Assembly: GCF_008704795.1 (NCBI RefSeq)
Contig: NZ_CP023690.1
Location: 1,178,001 to 1,242,000 of the forward strand
Reading direction: 5' to 3'
DNA length: 64,000 nucleotides
Origin: Streptomyces spectabilis
GTDB taxonomy: Bacteria; Actinomycetota; Actinomycetes; Streptomycetales; Streptomycetaceae
Positions 26,467-35,480 of this stretch are shown here, piece by piece. Each line of letters begins with the position of its first letter. Positions within the stretch are counted from its first letter, which is position 1. A model generated the notes under the pieces. The model was not told the origin of the DNA, did not search any database, and saw only the letters and a program-made list of their open reading frames with translations. Both the position numbers and the translations under genes were made by a program.

Positions 26467-27117
26467 GTGCTGTTCGCGGGCGCCCCCGCATCCTGGTGCC
26501 ACACCGCCCCGGCCCTCGTCCTCGGCGCCGTCCGCAGACGCCGCGCCTGGGGCCGCGCACGGCGGCAGACCGTCCGCATCATCCACGACGACCTCGGGAT
26601 GCGGCCCGGCCAGGGCCTCCAGGAGCTCCTGCAGGCCGTCGTCCGGCTGCGCCGCAGGTCGCTGACCGTGCTGCGGGTGCCCCTTCCCCCGCACGTCAGC
26701 GGCTTCTGTGTGCGCGGCGACACGGAAGACACCATCGTCGTCACCGCCAACACCAGTGAGCGGCAAGGCCTGCACGTCCTGCTCCACGAGCTGTACCACC
26801 TGCTGTGCGGCAGGTCGCCCGGCCCGAGCCCGTCCGCCGTCGCGGCCGGCGACCTGCTCGAACTCGGGGCGCTGAGCGAGCAGATGCCCTCCCTGCCTCC
26901 CGACGTGGTCGAGGAGGTCCTCTTCCGGCCCGCCCGGCTGCGCGCCGGGGCGTCGGGACGCGGGGACGCCGCAGCCCCCGCGGCGTACGAGGAAGACGAG
27001 GAGTGGGCCGCCGAAGTGTTCGCCACCGTGGGCCTGTTAATGCTGTGCCTCGATCCGGCGATCAGCTCCACGGGCTCCCTGACCTCGTCCTTCGCCCACC
27101 GGCGCGCCGACGTCTGA
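26467..27117 (+). CDS. ImmA/IrrE-like metallopeptidase-domain protein
   Basis: A 216-residue protein. The zinc motif H107-E-L-Y-H111 lies in LHVLLHELYHLLCG. The preceding strand pattern (DTIVVTANTSERQGLHVLL) and the later acidic helix EEDEEWAAEVFATVGLLM, offering the third ligand, match ImmA/IrrE (DUF955) proteins. Known ImmA peptidases cleave partner XRE repressors, and an XRE-type gene sits divergently next door. The last three bases overlap the next start (TGATG), so it is translationally coupled to the membrane protein. The GTG start follows an in-frame stop 3 bases upstream; a later start is possible. Confidence 0.82.
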   Translation: MLFAGAPASWCHTAPALVLGAVRRRRAWGRARRQTVRIIHDDLGMRPGQGLQELLQAVVRLRRRSLTVLRVPLPPHVSGFCVRGDTEDTIVVTANTSERQGLHVLLHELYHLLCGRSPGPSPSAVAAGDLLELGALSEQMPSLPPDVVEEVLFRPARLRAGASGRGDAAAPAAYEEDEEWAAEVFATVGLLMLCLDPAISSTGSLTSSFAHRRADV

Positions 27118-28346
27118 TGTGGCACGCCCTGCTGACCTCGGTCAGCCTCACCGTCGCCGCCGCCAGCCTGGCCCTCGGCACCGTCAAGGCGGTCGCGGCC
27201 CGCCGCGAACCGGCCCTCGCCCTCAAGCTCACCGCGTCCTCCCTGTTCCACTCGGCGGCGCTCTTCCTGCTCGTCACGCCCGCCGTGTACCGGGCCGTCG
27301 GGCACCTCACCGGCGTGCCCCATCTGGCCGCCCTGCTCATCGACTTCGCCGCCCTGCTGCGCGTGGGCCACGCCCATCTCCTGGCCCATCTGTGGCATCC
27401 GCCGGACCGCGCGGGACCTCCGCTGCGCCGCACGGTGGGGACCTGGGTGCCGCTGTACGGCGGCACGCTCGTGGTGCTTGCGGCCCTGTTCGCCCTGACC
27501 GACCTCGACGGCACCGCCCGCCCGTTGCTCCTGGCCACCGACCACGCGCGGGCCCCTCAGATCGTGGCGCTGCACGTCCTGTACTTCGTCGCCCTGTCGG
27601 CGGCCGTGACCGCGACCGTGCTCAAGTGCCGTTCGCTCCTGGCGCTCGGCTCCCCCGGGCTCACGCCCGAACTCGACCGTTCCGTACGGGGCTTCGCGGC
27701 GGCCGTCGCGCTCGACCTGGTGCACGCCGTCTGCCTCCTGGTGGCCATGGCGGGCGCCGCGCGCGGCCGTGACCTGGACGCGCTGGCCGAGGGCGCGTGG
27801 CTGACCACTGCGGCCAGTGCGCTCGTCGCCCACCACAGCCTCGTACGCCTCTCGGTGCACGCCCGCCGCCAGGAGCGGCGCGACCACTCCGCGCTGCGGC
27901 CGCTGTGGCAGACCGTGGTGCGCGCCGACCCCCGCCTCGTGCTCACGCCCGGCCTCGCGTGGGGCGGCTGGGACACGCGGATCGCCCTGTCCCGCAGGCT
28001 GGTCGAGATCCGTGACGGAGCCCGCGCCCTCAGGCCGTGGATGACCGCCGCGCCCGCCCACGCCGTGGCGCGCCTCGCCCGCCACGGCGCGTACCCCGGC
28101 GTCGACGTGGTCGCGGCGCAGGCGGCCGCCACGATCCTGTACGCCGCCGGGCGGCGCGGCGCCGGGCGGCCGCCCGCCCCCGCCGACTCCGACTTCCCCG
28201 GCCTGCCGGGCGAGGACGTCCCCGCGGCCGGGGAACGCGCCCATCTCGTCCTGGTCGCCCGGCACCTCGACCATCCGCTCGTGCGGGAGGCCCTGACGCT
28301 GCTGTGCCCGGACGCCCGGGCCATGTGCGGCAGCGGACATCCGTAG
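27117..28346 (+). CDS. Seven-helix membrane protein, MAB_1171c-type
   Basis: A 409-residue protein. The N-terminal ~250 residues form about seven transmembrane helices (LLTSVSLTVAAASLALGTV near the start, then LFHSAALFLLVTPAVYRAV, LYGGTLVVLAALFAL, ALHVLYFVALSAAVTATVL and others). A soluble ~160-residue C-terminal tail follows, with LRPLWQTVVRADPRLVL and the LVEIRDGARALRPWM helix. This is the architecture of proteins named MAB_1171c family putative transporters, usually encoded beside XRE and ImmA-like genes. Transport has not been shown to my knowledge, and a receptor-like role fits equally. It ends 9 bases from the convergent TetR gene. Confidence 0.8.
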   Translation: MWHALLTSVSLTVAAASLALGTVKAVAARREPALALKLTASSLFHSAALFLLVTPAVYRAVGHLTGVPHLAALLIDFAALLRVGHAHLLAHLWHPPDRAGPPLRRTVGTWVPLYGGTLVVLAALFALTDLDGTARPLLLATDHARAPQIVALHVLYFVALSAAVTATVLKCRSLLALGSPGLTPELDRSVRGFAAAVALDLVHAVCLLVAMAGAARGRDLDALAEGAWLTTAASALVAHHSLVRLSVHARRQERRDHSALRPLWQTVVRADPRLVLTPGLAWGGWDTRIALSRRLVEIRDGARALRPWMTAAPAHAVARLARHGAYPGVDVVAAQAAATILYAAGRRGAGRPPAPADSDFPGLPGEDVPAAGERAHLVLVARHLDHPLVREALTLLCPDARAMCGSGHP

Positions 28347-28355
28347 GACCCCTCA

Positions 28356-28949
28356 CTACGTCCCTTCGGGGACCGCCGCGTCGAGGAGCGGGCCGAGCTC
28401 GGCGACCGCCGCCGTCAGGGCCCGCGGGTCCCGTTCGGCACGGGCGATGAGCAGGGCGCCTTCGAGCGTGCCGATCATGAGGGTCGCGAGCGGCCCGGCG
28501 CGCCCGGCGGGCACGCCCATGTCCGTGAGCGCCCCGGCCACCGACCGGGTCCAGCGGTCGAACGCGGCCGCTGCGGCGACCCTGGTGGACTCCGCGGAGC
28601 CCCCGCGGTCGACCACGGCCGCGGCGACCGGGCACCCGGTGGCGGCCGGGGCGGACTCCAGCTCGTCGGTCCACTGGCGGACCATCGCGGCGAACAGACC
28701 GCTGGGCGAGGGCTTCGCGAGCCCGGCGACGAACCGTGCCACGCGCCGGGCCGCGTAGTCGCCGCTCCACTCCACGGCCTCGTTGACCAACTGCTCCTTG
28801 CCGCCGGGGAAGTAGTGCTGGAGCGAGCCCCGCGGCGCCTGCGCCCGCGCGACGACGTCCCGCATCCCGGCGGCGGCGACGCCACCGCCGCGCATCAACT
28901 GGGCGGCGCTGAACACCATCCGCTCCCGCGGTCCCCGCTCGGACCCCAT
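28356..28949 (-). CDS. TetR-family transcriptional regulator
   Basis: A 197-residue repressor. The N-terminal HTH reads [43 protein letters not shown], the usual TetR pattern. The C-terminal ligand/dimer domain resembles the LmrA/YxaF group ([11 protein letters not shown]). GGAGG lies 6 bases from the ATG. It is divergent from a dehydrogenase gene, with a double palindromic operator between them, so it probably represses both genes until a ligand binds. Confidence 0.9.
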   Translation of the reverse strand: MGSERGPRERMVFSAAQLMRGGGVAAAGMRDVVARAQAPRGSLQHYFPGGKEQLVNEAVEWSGDYAARRVARFVAGLAKPSPSGLFAAMVRQWTDELESAPAATGCPVAAAVVDRGGSAESTRVAAAAAFDRWTRSVAGALTDMGVPAGRAGPLATLMIGTLEGALLIARAERDPRALTAAVAELGPLLDAAVPEGT

Positions 28950-29000
28950 CGCGATCCTCCCCTTCCCGTACCGCCTGCCGACCGTCTGCGCGCGTACTAC

Positions 29001-29034
29001 TATGACAGCCGTCATATCTATGACGGCTGTCATA
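29001..29034. promoter_or_regulatory. Double TetR operator (34-bp palindrome)
   Basis: Two adjacent 16-bp inverted repeats, TATGACAGCCGTCATA and TATGACGGCTGTCATA, separated by TC, together form a perfect 34-bp palindrome. They lie 51 bases before the TetR start and 36 bases before the dehydrogenase start. The pattern TATGAC-N4-GTCATA is a typical TetR-family site for two dimers. Confidence 0.88.
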
Positions 29035-29070
29035 ACCGTGGCCGAGGGGCCGGAGTACGGGGGTGCGCGC

Positions 29071-29982
29071 GTGGACGTGGGATTCATCGGACTCGGCGTC
29101 ATGGGACAGCCCATGGCGCTCCGCCTCGCCGACTCGGGCGCCGAGCTGATCGTGTGGAGCCGCCGGGCGGCCCCCTGCGAGCCGTTGCGCGCCGCCGGGG
29201 CGCACGTCGCCGCCGACCCCGCCGAGGTCTTCCGGAAGGCGCCCGTCGTGATCCTGATGCTCGCGCACGGCGACGCGATCGACGCCGTCCTCGGCCGGGG
29301 CACACCGGACTTCGCCTCGCTCGTCGCCGACCGGACGGTCGTGCACATGGGCACGACGTCGCCCGAGTACTCCCAGGGCCTGGAGGCCGACGTCCGGGCG
29401 GCGGGCGGGCGGTACGTGGAGGCCCCCGTGTCCGGCTCCCGCGAGCCCGCCGAGGCGGGACGGCTCGTGGCGATGCTCGCCGGGGAACCGGCGGCGGTGG
29501 CGGCGGCGCGCCCGCTCCTCGGTCCCCTGTGCCACGAGGAGTTCGTGTGCGGCCCCGTCCCGAACGCACTGGTGACGAAGCTCGCGGTGAACCTCTTCCT
29601 GATCACCACGGTCACCGGGCTCGCCGAGTCCTTCCACTTCGCCGAGCGCCACGGTCTGGACACCCGGCTGTTCCTCGAGGTCCTGGACGCCGGGCCGATG
29701 GCGAGCGGCGTCTCGCGGATGAAGGCGCCCAAGCTGCTCGCCCGCGACTTCGGCGTGCAGGCGGCGGCCCGGGACGTCCTGATGAACAACCAGCTCGTCG
29801 CGGCCGCCGCCCGCAGGACCGGCGTGGCATCGCCGCTCCTCGACGTCTGTCACGCGTTGTACGCGGACACGGTGGCGCTCGGCCACGGGGAGGCTGACAT
29901 GGTGGCCGTCCTGCGCGCCGTCGAGGCACGGACCGAACAGGTCAGCGGAGCAGGCTCCCGATCAGCGCCACGCCCTCGCTGA
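29071..29982 (+). CDS. 3-hydroxyisobutyrate dehydrogenase-like NAD(P) oxidoreductase
   Basis: A 303-residue beta-hydroxyacid dehydrogenase. The dinucleotide-binding start is [16 protein letters not shown], substrate residues lie in [15 protein letters not shown], and the catalytic lysine lies in [14 protein letters not shown] chose the GTG at 29071: earlier ATGs (29002, 29020) fall inside the TetR operator. The last ~40 bases overlap the convergent MocR gene. The family reduces or oxidises small 3-hydroxy acids; the substrate here is unknown and regulation by the TetR protein is likely. Confidence 0.88.
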   Translation: MDVGFIGLGVMGQPMALRLADSGAELIVWSRRAAPCEPLRAAGAHVAADPAEVFRKAPVVILMLAHGDAIDAVLGRGTPDFASLVADRTVVHMGTTSPEYSQGLEADVRAAGGRYVEAPVSGSREPAEAGRLVAMLAGEPAAVAAARPLLGPLCHEEFVCGPVPNALVTKLAVNLFLITTVTGLAESFHFAERHGLDTRLFLEVLDAGPMASGVSRMKAPKLLARDFGVQAAARDVLMNNQLVAAAARRTGVASPLLDVCHALYADTVALGHGEADMVAVLRAVEARTEQVSGAGSRSAPRPR

Positions 29983-31456
29983 TGTCCGTCGGCGTGCTCG
30001 CCGCGTAGCCGAGGACGAGGCCCGGCCGCTGGGGTCGCTGCGCGTGCCACGACAGGGGCTGCACCTTCACGCCCCGCTCCAGGGCCGCCGCGGCCAGCTC
30101 CGTGTCGGCGTGGTCGTCGGCCCCGCGCGCGAAGGTCACCATCAGGTGCAGCCCCGCGGCGGCGCCGTGCACGACGGCGCCCGGCAGATGCGCCCCGATG
30201 GCCTCGATCATGGCGTCGCGGCGGGCGCGGTGCCGCCTGCGCAGGAGACGCAGATGGCGCTCCAGGTCCCCGGACTCCATCAGGTGGGCGAGGACCAGCT
30301 GCGGCAGCGCGGCGTTGCCGAGGTCCGCGAAGCGCTTGGCGTCCACGACAGCGGCGTGGAGCGCGCGAGGAGCGAGCAGCCAGCCCACGCGCAGGGCGGG
30401 CGCGAGGAGCTTGGAGACGCTGCCCGCGTACGCCACGCGGTCGGGGAGCGTGGACCGCAGGGCGGGGACGGGCGGCCGGTCGTAGCGGTGCTCGGCGTCG
30501 TAGTCGTCCTCGATGATCAGCCCGCCGTCGCGGGTCCACTCCGCCAGTTCGCGCCGCCGTACGCCGTCGAGGACCACGCCGGTGGGGAACTGGTGGGCCG
30601 GGGTCAGCAGGACGGCCGGGGCGCCGGTGGCCCGCAGGGCGTCCACGCGGATGCCGTCGGCGTCCACGGGCACGGGCGGCGCCTGGAGGCCGGACACGCG
30701 CAGGTGCTGACGGAGCCCGAGCGAACAGGGGTCCTCCACCGCGACGCGGGAGATCCCCGTCGCCTGGAGCACGGTGGCGAGCAGGCCGAGCGCCTGGGCG
30801 GTGCCCGCGACGACGAGCACCTCGTCCGGGTCCGCGGCGATGCCGCGGTTGCGGGCCAGCCACCGGGCAACGGCGCGGCGCAGGACCGGGGTGCCGCGCG
30901 GGTCTCCGTAGCCGAAGTCCGAGGGCACGAGCCCGGCGAGCACGGATCGCTCGGCGCGCAGCCAGGCGGCGCGCGGGAACGCGGCGAGGTCGGGCAGGCC
31001 GGGCGACAGGTCGATCCGGGCGGGCGCGGCGCGCAGCGCGTCGAAGACGTCGGTGCCGGGAGGGGCTCTGAACAGCGGGCTGCTTCCTGACGGTACGTCA
31101 CGCCGCGCTCCGCCGGGCGGCACGGCCGGCGAGGCCAGGGGCGCGGCCACGACCACGGTGCCGCCCCTGCCACGGCCCGCGACGTGCCCGTCCTCCGTCA
31201 GCCTGCGGTACGCCTCCGTGATCACGCCGCGGGAGACGCCGAGCTCGGCGGCGAGCACCCGGGTCGCGGGCAGTCTGCTGCCGACCGGCAGCAGGCCGTC
31301 GGCGACCGCGCGCCGGACCTGCCGGGCCAGCCAGTCCGCCATGCCGCCCCTCGGGGCCTCGGCGGTGTTGAGCTGGAGGAAGTCGGAAGCGGCGGGCGCC
31401 GTGTGTCCGCCGGGCGTTTTGGACCGGTCAGAGGGAGATCCATTGGACCTGTTCAC
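29942..31456 (-). CDS. MocR/PdxR-family regulator (GntR HTH plus aminotransferase domain)
   Basis: A 504-residue fusion. The N-terminal GntR winged HTH ([43 protein letters not shown]) is followed by a class I aminotransferase-like PLP domain, with the Schiff-base lysine in [14 protein letters not shown] and ASP in [12 protein letters not shown]. MocR proteins sense amino compounds or PLP and usually control a divergent gene. Here that is the LysE exporter, 28 bases away. The GTG at 31456 is the first start; it lies within the putative operator repeats, so a slightly later start cannot be excluded. Confidence 0.9.
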   Translation of the reverse strand: MNRSNGSPSDRSKTPGGHTAPAASDFLQLNTAEAPRGGMADWLARQVRRAVADGLLPVGSRLPATRVLAAELGVSRGVITEAYRRLTEDGHVAGRGRGGTVVVAAPLASPAVPPGGARRDVPSGSSPLFRAPPGTDVFDALRAAPARIDLSPGLPDLAAFPRAAWLRAERSVLAGLVPSDFGYGDPRGTPVLRRAVARWLARNRGIAADPDEVLVVAGTAQALGLLATVLQATGISRVAVEDPCSLGLRQHLRVSGLQAPPVPVDADGIRVDALRATGAPAVLLTPAHQFPTGVVLDGVRRRELAEWTRDGGLIIEDDYDAEHRYDRPPVPALRSTLPDRVAYAGSVSKLLAPALRVGWLLAPRALHAAVVDAKRFADLGNAALPQLVLAHLMESGDLERHLRLLRRRHRARRDAMIEAIGAHLPGAVVHGAAAGLHLMVTFARGADDHADTELAAAALERGVKVQPLSWHAQRPQRPGLVLGYAASTPTDISEGVALIGSLLR

Positions 31457-31466
31457 CGATCCATTG
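31437..31466. promoter_or_regulatory. Direct-repeat operator candidate for the MocR regulator
   Basis: GATCCATTG occurs at 31437-31445 and again at 31458-31466. The spacing is 21 bp, two helical turns, so both copies face the same side of the DNA. MocR-type regulators typically recognise such direct repeats at divergent promoters. The site overlaps the MocR start and precedes the LysE start by 18 bases. Confidence 0.65.
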
Positions 31467-31484
31467 TGACGACAGAGTCAAGTC

Positions 31485-32087
31485 ATGGAATTTCTGCTCA
31501 CCACGCTCGTGATGACCGTGACGCCGGGCGCCGGGGTTCTCTACACCGTCTCGGCGGGTCTCTCGCGCGGCCCGCGCGCCAGCGTCGTCGCGGCCGTCGG
31601 CTGCACCCTGGGCATCGTTCCGCACATGCTGGCGGCGATCACGGGCCTCGCCGCGCTCCTTCACACCAGCGCCCTCGCGTTCCAGATCCTCAAGTACCTC
31701 GGGGTCGCGTACCTCCTGTACATGGCGTGGAAGACCCTCCGCGACCGGAGCGCGCTCACCGCGGACCAGGGCGACGACGCGCCGCGCTCCTCGGCCCGGG
31801 TGATCGGCGACGCCGTGCTGCTCAACCTCCTGAACCCGAAGCTCACCCTGTTCTTCTTCGCGTTCCTGCCGCAGTTCGTGCCCGACGACCATCCGCACGC
31901 GGTGCTGCGCTTGCTCGAACTCAGCGGGTACTTCATGCTCCTGACGCTCGTCGTGTTCGCCGCCTACGGGCGGTTCGCGGCGGCGATGCGCGACCACGTC
32001 ATCGCGCGGCCCGCGGTGGTCACGTGGCTGCGGCGCGTCTTCGCGGGCGCGTTCGCCGCGCTCGGCGTGAAGCTCGCGCTCTTCTGA
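31485..32087 (+). CDS. LysE-family amino-acid exporter
   Basis: A 200-residue, roughly six-helix LysE/RhtB translocator. The N-terminus MEFLLTTLVMTVTPGAGVLYTVSAGLSRG carries the family TPGP-like turn as TPGAG, and QILKYLGVAYLLYMAWKTLRD is the typical third helix. NLLNPKLTLFFFAFLPQF is the signature of the central loop. It exports amino acids or analogues. It is divergent from the MocR regulator and probably under its control. No clear Shine-Dalgarno site is visible. Confidence 0.9.
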   Translation: MEFLLTTLVMTVTPGAGVLYTVSAGLSRGPRASVVAAVGCTLGIVPHMLAAITGLAALLHTSALAFQILKYLGVAYLLYMAWKTLRDRSALTADQGDDAPRSSARVIGDAVLLNLLNPKLTLFFFAFLPQFVPDDHPHAVLRLLELSGYFMLLTLVVFAAYGRFAAAMRDHVIARPAVVTWLRRVFAGAFAALGVKLALF

Positions 32088-32135
32088 CCTCACCCCCTCC
32101 CTCTCCCCGACCGCCCTCACCCGATCGGAAACACC

Positions 32136-32828
32136 GTGCGCTTCCAGCATTCACCCGCCCTGTGGCGGGACTTCCCGGCCCTGGTCCCCGGCGTGCTCCT
32201 CGCCCATGGGCTCACCCCCGCCGTCTCGGTCGACGCGCCGGTCGCCCGGTACGGCGCGGCGGCGGCCGAGCGCCTCGCCGCCGCCCCGGAGAGCCAGTTC
32301 CCCGAGGTTCAGGCCTGGCGACGGGCGTTCGCCACGCTCGGGCTCAAGCCCACCCAGTACCGCTGCGCCTCCGAATCCCTGCTGCGGCGCTTCCGCAAGG
32401 AGGGCTCGCTGCCGCGCATCCACCCCCTCATCGACCTCTGCAACGCCGTGTCCGTCGCGTACGGCATCCCGGTCGGCGTCTTCGACCTCTCCCGCATCGG
32501 CGGAGACCTCGAAGTCCGGTACGCCGACGGGGACGAGGCCTACGAGACGTTCTCCGGCGGCCTTGAGCGGCCCGACGCGGGCGAGGTCGTCTTCGCCGAC
32601 ACCGAGCGCCGGGCCCACGCCCGGCGCTGGACCAACCGCCAGAGCGGCCACTCTGCCGTCCGCGACACCACCACCGACGTCCTGATCATCACGGAGGCCC
32701 TGCACGACACCGCCCCTCAGGACGTACGGAAGCTGGTGTCCTCGCTGGCCGACGAGTTGCGCACGGTGTGGTCGGTCGAGCCGACGACGGCGGTGCTGAC
32801 TCAGGAGGCGCCCGCGTTCACCTGCTGA
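32136..32828 (+). CDS. B3/B4 tRNA-binding-domain protein
   Basis: A 230-residue protein matching the standalone B3/4 domain, related to the editing region of phenylalanyl-tRNA synthetase beta. FPEVQAWRRAFATLGLKPTQYRCASESLLRR, the GSLPRIHPLIDLCNAVSVAYGIPVGVFDLSRI core, and RRWTNRQSGHSAV are characteristic. Standalone members may edit mis-charged tRNA or bind amino acids; the role is not established. GTG start. The 3' end overlaps the convergent P450 gene by 28 bases. It lies downstream of lysE and may be co-transcribed (48-base gap). Confidence 0.85.
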   Translation: MRFQHSPALWRDFPALVPGVLLAHGLTPAVSVDAPVARYGAAAAERLAAAPESQFPEVQAWRRAFATLGLKPTQYRCASESLLRRFRKEGSLPRIHPLIDLCNAVSVAYGIPVGVFDLSRIGGDLEVRYADGDEAYETFSGGLERPDAGEVVFADTERRAHARRWTNRQSGHSAVRDTTTDVLIITEALHDTAPQDVRKLVSSLADELRTVWSVEPTTAVLTQEAPAFTC

Positions 32829-34165
32829 GCGGTCATCATCAGCGTGCTCGGCCGCACGGTGGCCCGCGCCTCGGGGCGCACGCTCCGACCGGGAACGAGA
32901 CGCAGGCGCCACATCCGGATCAGCGTGGCGACGGCCGTGGCCATCTCGGTCATCGCGAAGTGGTCGCCGATGCACTTGTGCTTGCCCGCGCCGAAGGGCA
33001 GGAAGGCCCCGTCCGGCAGGCCCTCGCGCCAGGCGGTGTCGCGCCACCGGTCGGGGTCGAAGCGCAGCGGGTCCGGGAAGAGGGCGGCGTCCCGGTGCAG
33101 CGCGTGCTGGCAGTACGCCAGCTCCGTACCGGCCGGGATCTCCCAGCTGCCGAGGCGGACGGCGCCGAGCGTGCGCCGGGTGACGAGCCACCCCGTGTGG
33201 TGCAGGCGCAGAGCCTCGGTGATCACGTCGTGGAGGTAGGTGAGCTTGGGGATGTCCTCGAAGGCGATGGGCCGGTCCCCCAGGACGTCCCCCAGTTCGG
33301 CCCGCAGCCGCTCGTCGACCTCGGGGTTGCGGGCGAGTTCGTAGAGCACCCAGGAAAGGACTGAGGCCGTGGTCTCCGTACCGGCCACGGCCAAGGTGAG
33401 GACTTCCGAGCAGATCTGATGGCCGCTCATGGGACGGCCGGTCTCCTCGTCCACCGCCCGCAGAAGCAGGGAGAGCATGTCGCCCGTGTCGTGGCCGTCG
33501 CCCCGCAGCGAGGCGACGGCCCCGCCGACGATGTTCCGCACCGCCGCTCGGGAGGCGTTGAAGCGCCAGTTGGAGGGCAGCGGCAGTCGCTCCACCCAGT
33601 CCGGCAGCATGACGCGCGCGCCGACGCCGTTCATCACGACCGACAGATCGCTTCGCAGCCGCCGGAAGGCCTGCTCGTCGAGGCTGGAGGCGAAGACGGT
33701 GGCGGCGAGCATGTCCAGCGCCAGCTTGACCATGGTCTCGCGCACGTCGAGCGTCTGTCCCTGCTGCCAGGACGCGGCCGTGCGGGCGGCTTCCTCACGC
33801 ATCAGGTCGACGTACCGGGCGATCTCGTCGTGCCGGAAGGCAGGCTGCAGCTGGCGCCGCTTGCGCACGTGGTCGGTGCCCGCGGCGGTCACCACGCTGT
33901 CCCCGCCGAGGACTTGGCCCATCTTCTCGAAGAACCGGCCCTTGTCCAGTCCGGAGGCGAGGTCCACCAGCATGGCCCGGATCAGGGCGGGGTCGTTCAC
34001 GACGACCGTCGGCCGACGCGGCTGGAGGTGAATTCTCACCAACGGCCCGTAGGCGCGCAGGGACGCGACGAAGGACAGGTTGTCGCGCAGCAGGGGTATC
34101 GCGTGGCCGAGGAGCGGGAGTGCTCCTCGCGCGGTGGGGATGGGGGGCGCCGCAACGGTCGTCAC
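32801..34165 (-). CDS. Cytochrome P450 (terpene-locus)
   Basis: A 454-residue P450 with all canonical motifs: AGTETT (261-266) in the I helix, ExxR as E317-ALR320, PDRW near 372, and the haem loop FGAGKHKCIG (391-400) with Cys398. The overall pattern (long N-terminus, HHTGWLVTRRT) is close to class II-like bacterial P450s that act on sesquiterpenes, such as pentalenene oxygenase. It is divergent from a terpene synthase gene across 231 bases, so it probably oxidises that enzyme's product. It needs a ferredoxin partner, which is not encoded here. Confidence 0.9.
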   Translation of the reverse strand: MTTVAAPPIPTARGALPLLGHAIPLLRDNLSFVASLRAYGPLVRIHLQPRRPTVVVNDPALIRAMLVDLASGLDKGRFFEKMGQVLGGDSVVTAAGTDHVRKRRQLQPAFRHDEIARYVDLMREEAARTAASWQQGQTLDVRETMVKLALDMLAATVFASSLDEQAFRRLRSDLSVVMNGVGARVMLPDWVERLPLPSNWRFNASRAAVRNIVGGAVASLRGDGHDTGDMLSLLLRAVDEETGRPMSGHQICSEVLTLAVAGTETTASVLSWVLYELARNPEVDERLRAELGDVLGDRPIAFEDIPKLTYLHDVITEALRLHHTGWLVTRRTLGAVRLGSWEIPAGTELAYCQHALHRDAALFPDPLRFDPDRWRDTAWREGLPDGAFLPFGAGKHKCIGDHFAMTEMATAVATLIRMWRLRLVPGRSVRPEARATVRPSTLMMTAQQVNAGAS

Positions 34166-34396
34166 GTGAACTCAGTGCTCCTGGGGGCGGTAGGGACAGC
34201 TCCGCTTAACGCTTCCCATGGGACCGGAGTGGCAACCCGTCACCTGTTGTGCACACAGCGAGAGTTGGCCAGATCACAGCATAGATCGTTTCCGGGCCGG
34301 GCAGCCTGGCAGCGCAGCTCGATCCATGGGCATGCCATGCGTCCGCTCGTGGGGCGCCGGGGGGAGCCGTACGAGCACACCCCTAGGAGTTCGGAA

Positions 34397-35422
34397 ATGC
34401 CGCAGGACGTCCGGTTCGACATCCCCTTCACCACCCCCGTCAGTGAACATCTCGCCTATGCCGAGGACCGGCATCTGCGCTGGGTGCGGGACATGGAGCT
34501 CGTACGCAGCCAGGAAGGCTTCGACGAGTACGTGACCTGGGACCTGCCCCAGGCCGCGATACGCACCTATCCGTACGCCTCGGCCGAGGACATGGTCGTG
34601 CTCATGAACTGGTTCTCACTGGCCTTCCTCTTCGACGACCAGTTCGACACCGGCAAGCCAGGGCGCGCCGACCGCATCGCGGAGGTCGCCCGGGAGCTCG
34701 TCGTCACCACATTGCGCCCGGCGGGCAGCCTCCCCCGGGTCGTCTGCCCCATCACCCGGGCGTGGGCGCAGGTGTGGGAGCACCTTTCTGACGGCATGTC
34801 GCTTCCCTGGCGCACGCGGTTCTCCGCGTCCTGGGGAAGATTCCTGGTCGCGCACTCCGAGGAGATCGACGTCGCCGCCCGGGGCGTGGTCCTCGGCCTC
34901 GATGAGTACACGGCGTTCCGTCGCCGCACCGTGGGCATCCACCACAGCATCGACGCGGGCGAGCGCAGCCGCCGCTTCGAAGTGCCCGTACAGGCACAGG
35001 CACACCCGGTGATGATCCGGCTGCGGGACGCGGCAGCGGACACCATCGGGTTCATGAACGACATCCACTCCTTCGAGCGCGAGGCTCGGCGCGGCGACGG
35101 CCACAACCTGATCACCGTCCTCCAGCGGGCCCATGGGTGCAGCCGCGAGGACGCGACAGCCGAGGCGATCCGGCGGACCCAGGACCGTCTCACGGACTAC
35201 ATGCGCCTGGAGTCGCACGTGCCGCAGATGTGCGACGAGCTCCGCCTCGGCGACGGCGAGCGCGCCCGCGTGCAGATGGGAGTGGACGCCATCCGGCACT
35301 GGATCAGCGGCAACTACCAGTGGGCGCTCACCTCGGGCCGCTACACGGCGGACAAGGTCAGCCCTGCGGCGGTCGCCGAGAAGCGGGGCTACGGTTCGCT
35401 GGACGACCTGTTGTCCGCCTGA
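34397..35422 (+). CDS. Class I terpene synthase (sesquiterpene-type)
   Basis: A 341-residue cyclase. The Mg-binding aspartate motif is D80-D81-Q-F-D84, the NSE triad is N221-D-I-H-S225-F-E-R-E229, and the C-terminal RY pair is R315-Y316. The start MPQDVRFDIP and spacing match pentalenene-synthase-like enzymes. The residue equivalent to pentalenene synthase His309 (YDWH) is Ala here (YQWA310). It would ionise a prenyl diphosphate, most likely farnesyl diphosphate, and cyclise it; the product is not predictable. AGGAG lies 7-8 bases from the ATG. The divergent P450 is the likely tailoring enzyme. Confidence 0.9.
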   Translation: MPQDVRFDIPFTTPVSEHLAYAEDRHLRWVRDMELVRSQEGFDEYVTWDLPQAAIRTYPYASAEDMVVLMNWFSLAFLFDDQFDTGKPGRADRIAEVARELVVTTLRPAGSLPRVVCPITRAWAQVWEHLSDGMSLPWRTRFSASWGRFLVAHSEEIDVAARGVVLGLDEYTAFRRRTVGIHHSIDAGERSRRFEVPVQAQAHPVMIRLRDAAADTIGFMNDIHSFEREARRGDGHNLITVLQRAHGCSREDATAEAIRRTQDRLTDYMRLESHVPQMCDELRLGDGERARVQMGVDAIRHWISGNYQWALTSGRYTADKVSPAAVAEKRGYGSLDDLLSA

Positions 35423-35480
35423 CACTCACGACGCCTGCGGCTGCCGACTCCTCACCTCGGTGGTGGGGGGTCATCGGTTC

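Noticed and set aside
35423..35480. Possible terminator between the terpene synthase and conservon P450
   Set aside because: Only short GC-rich pairings are visible, with no stable stem.
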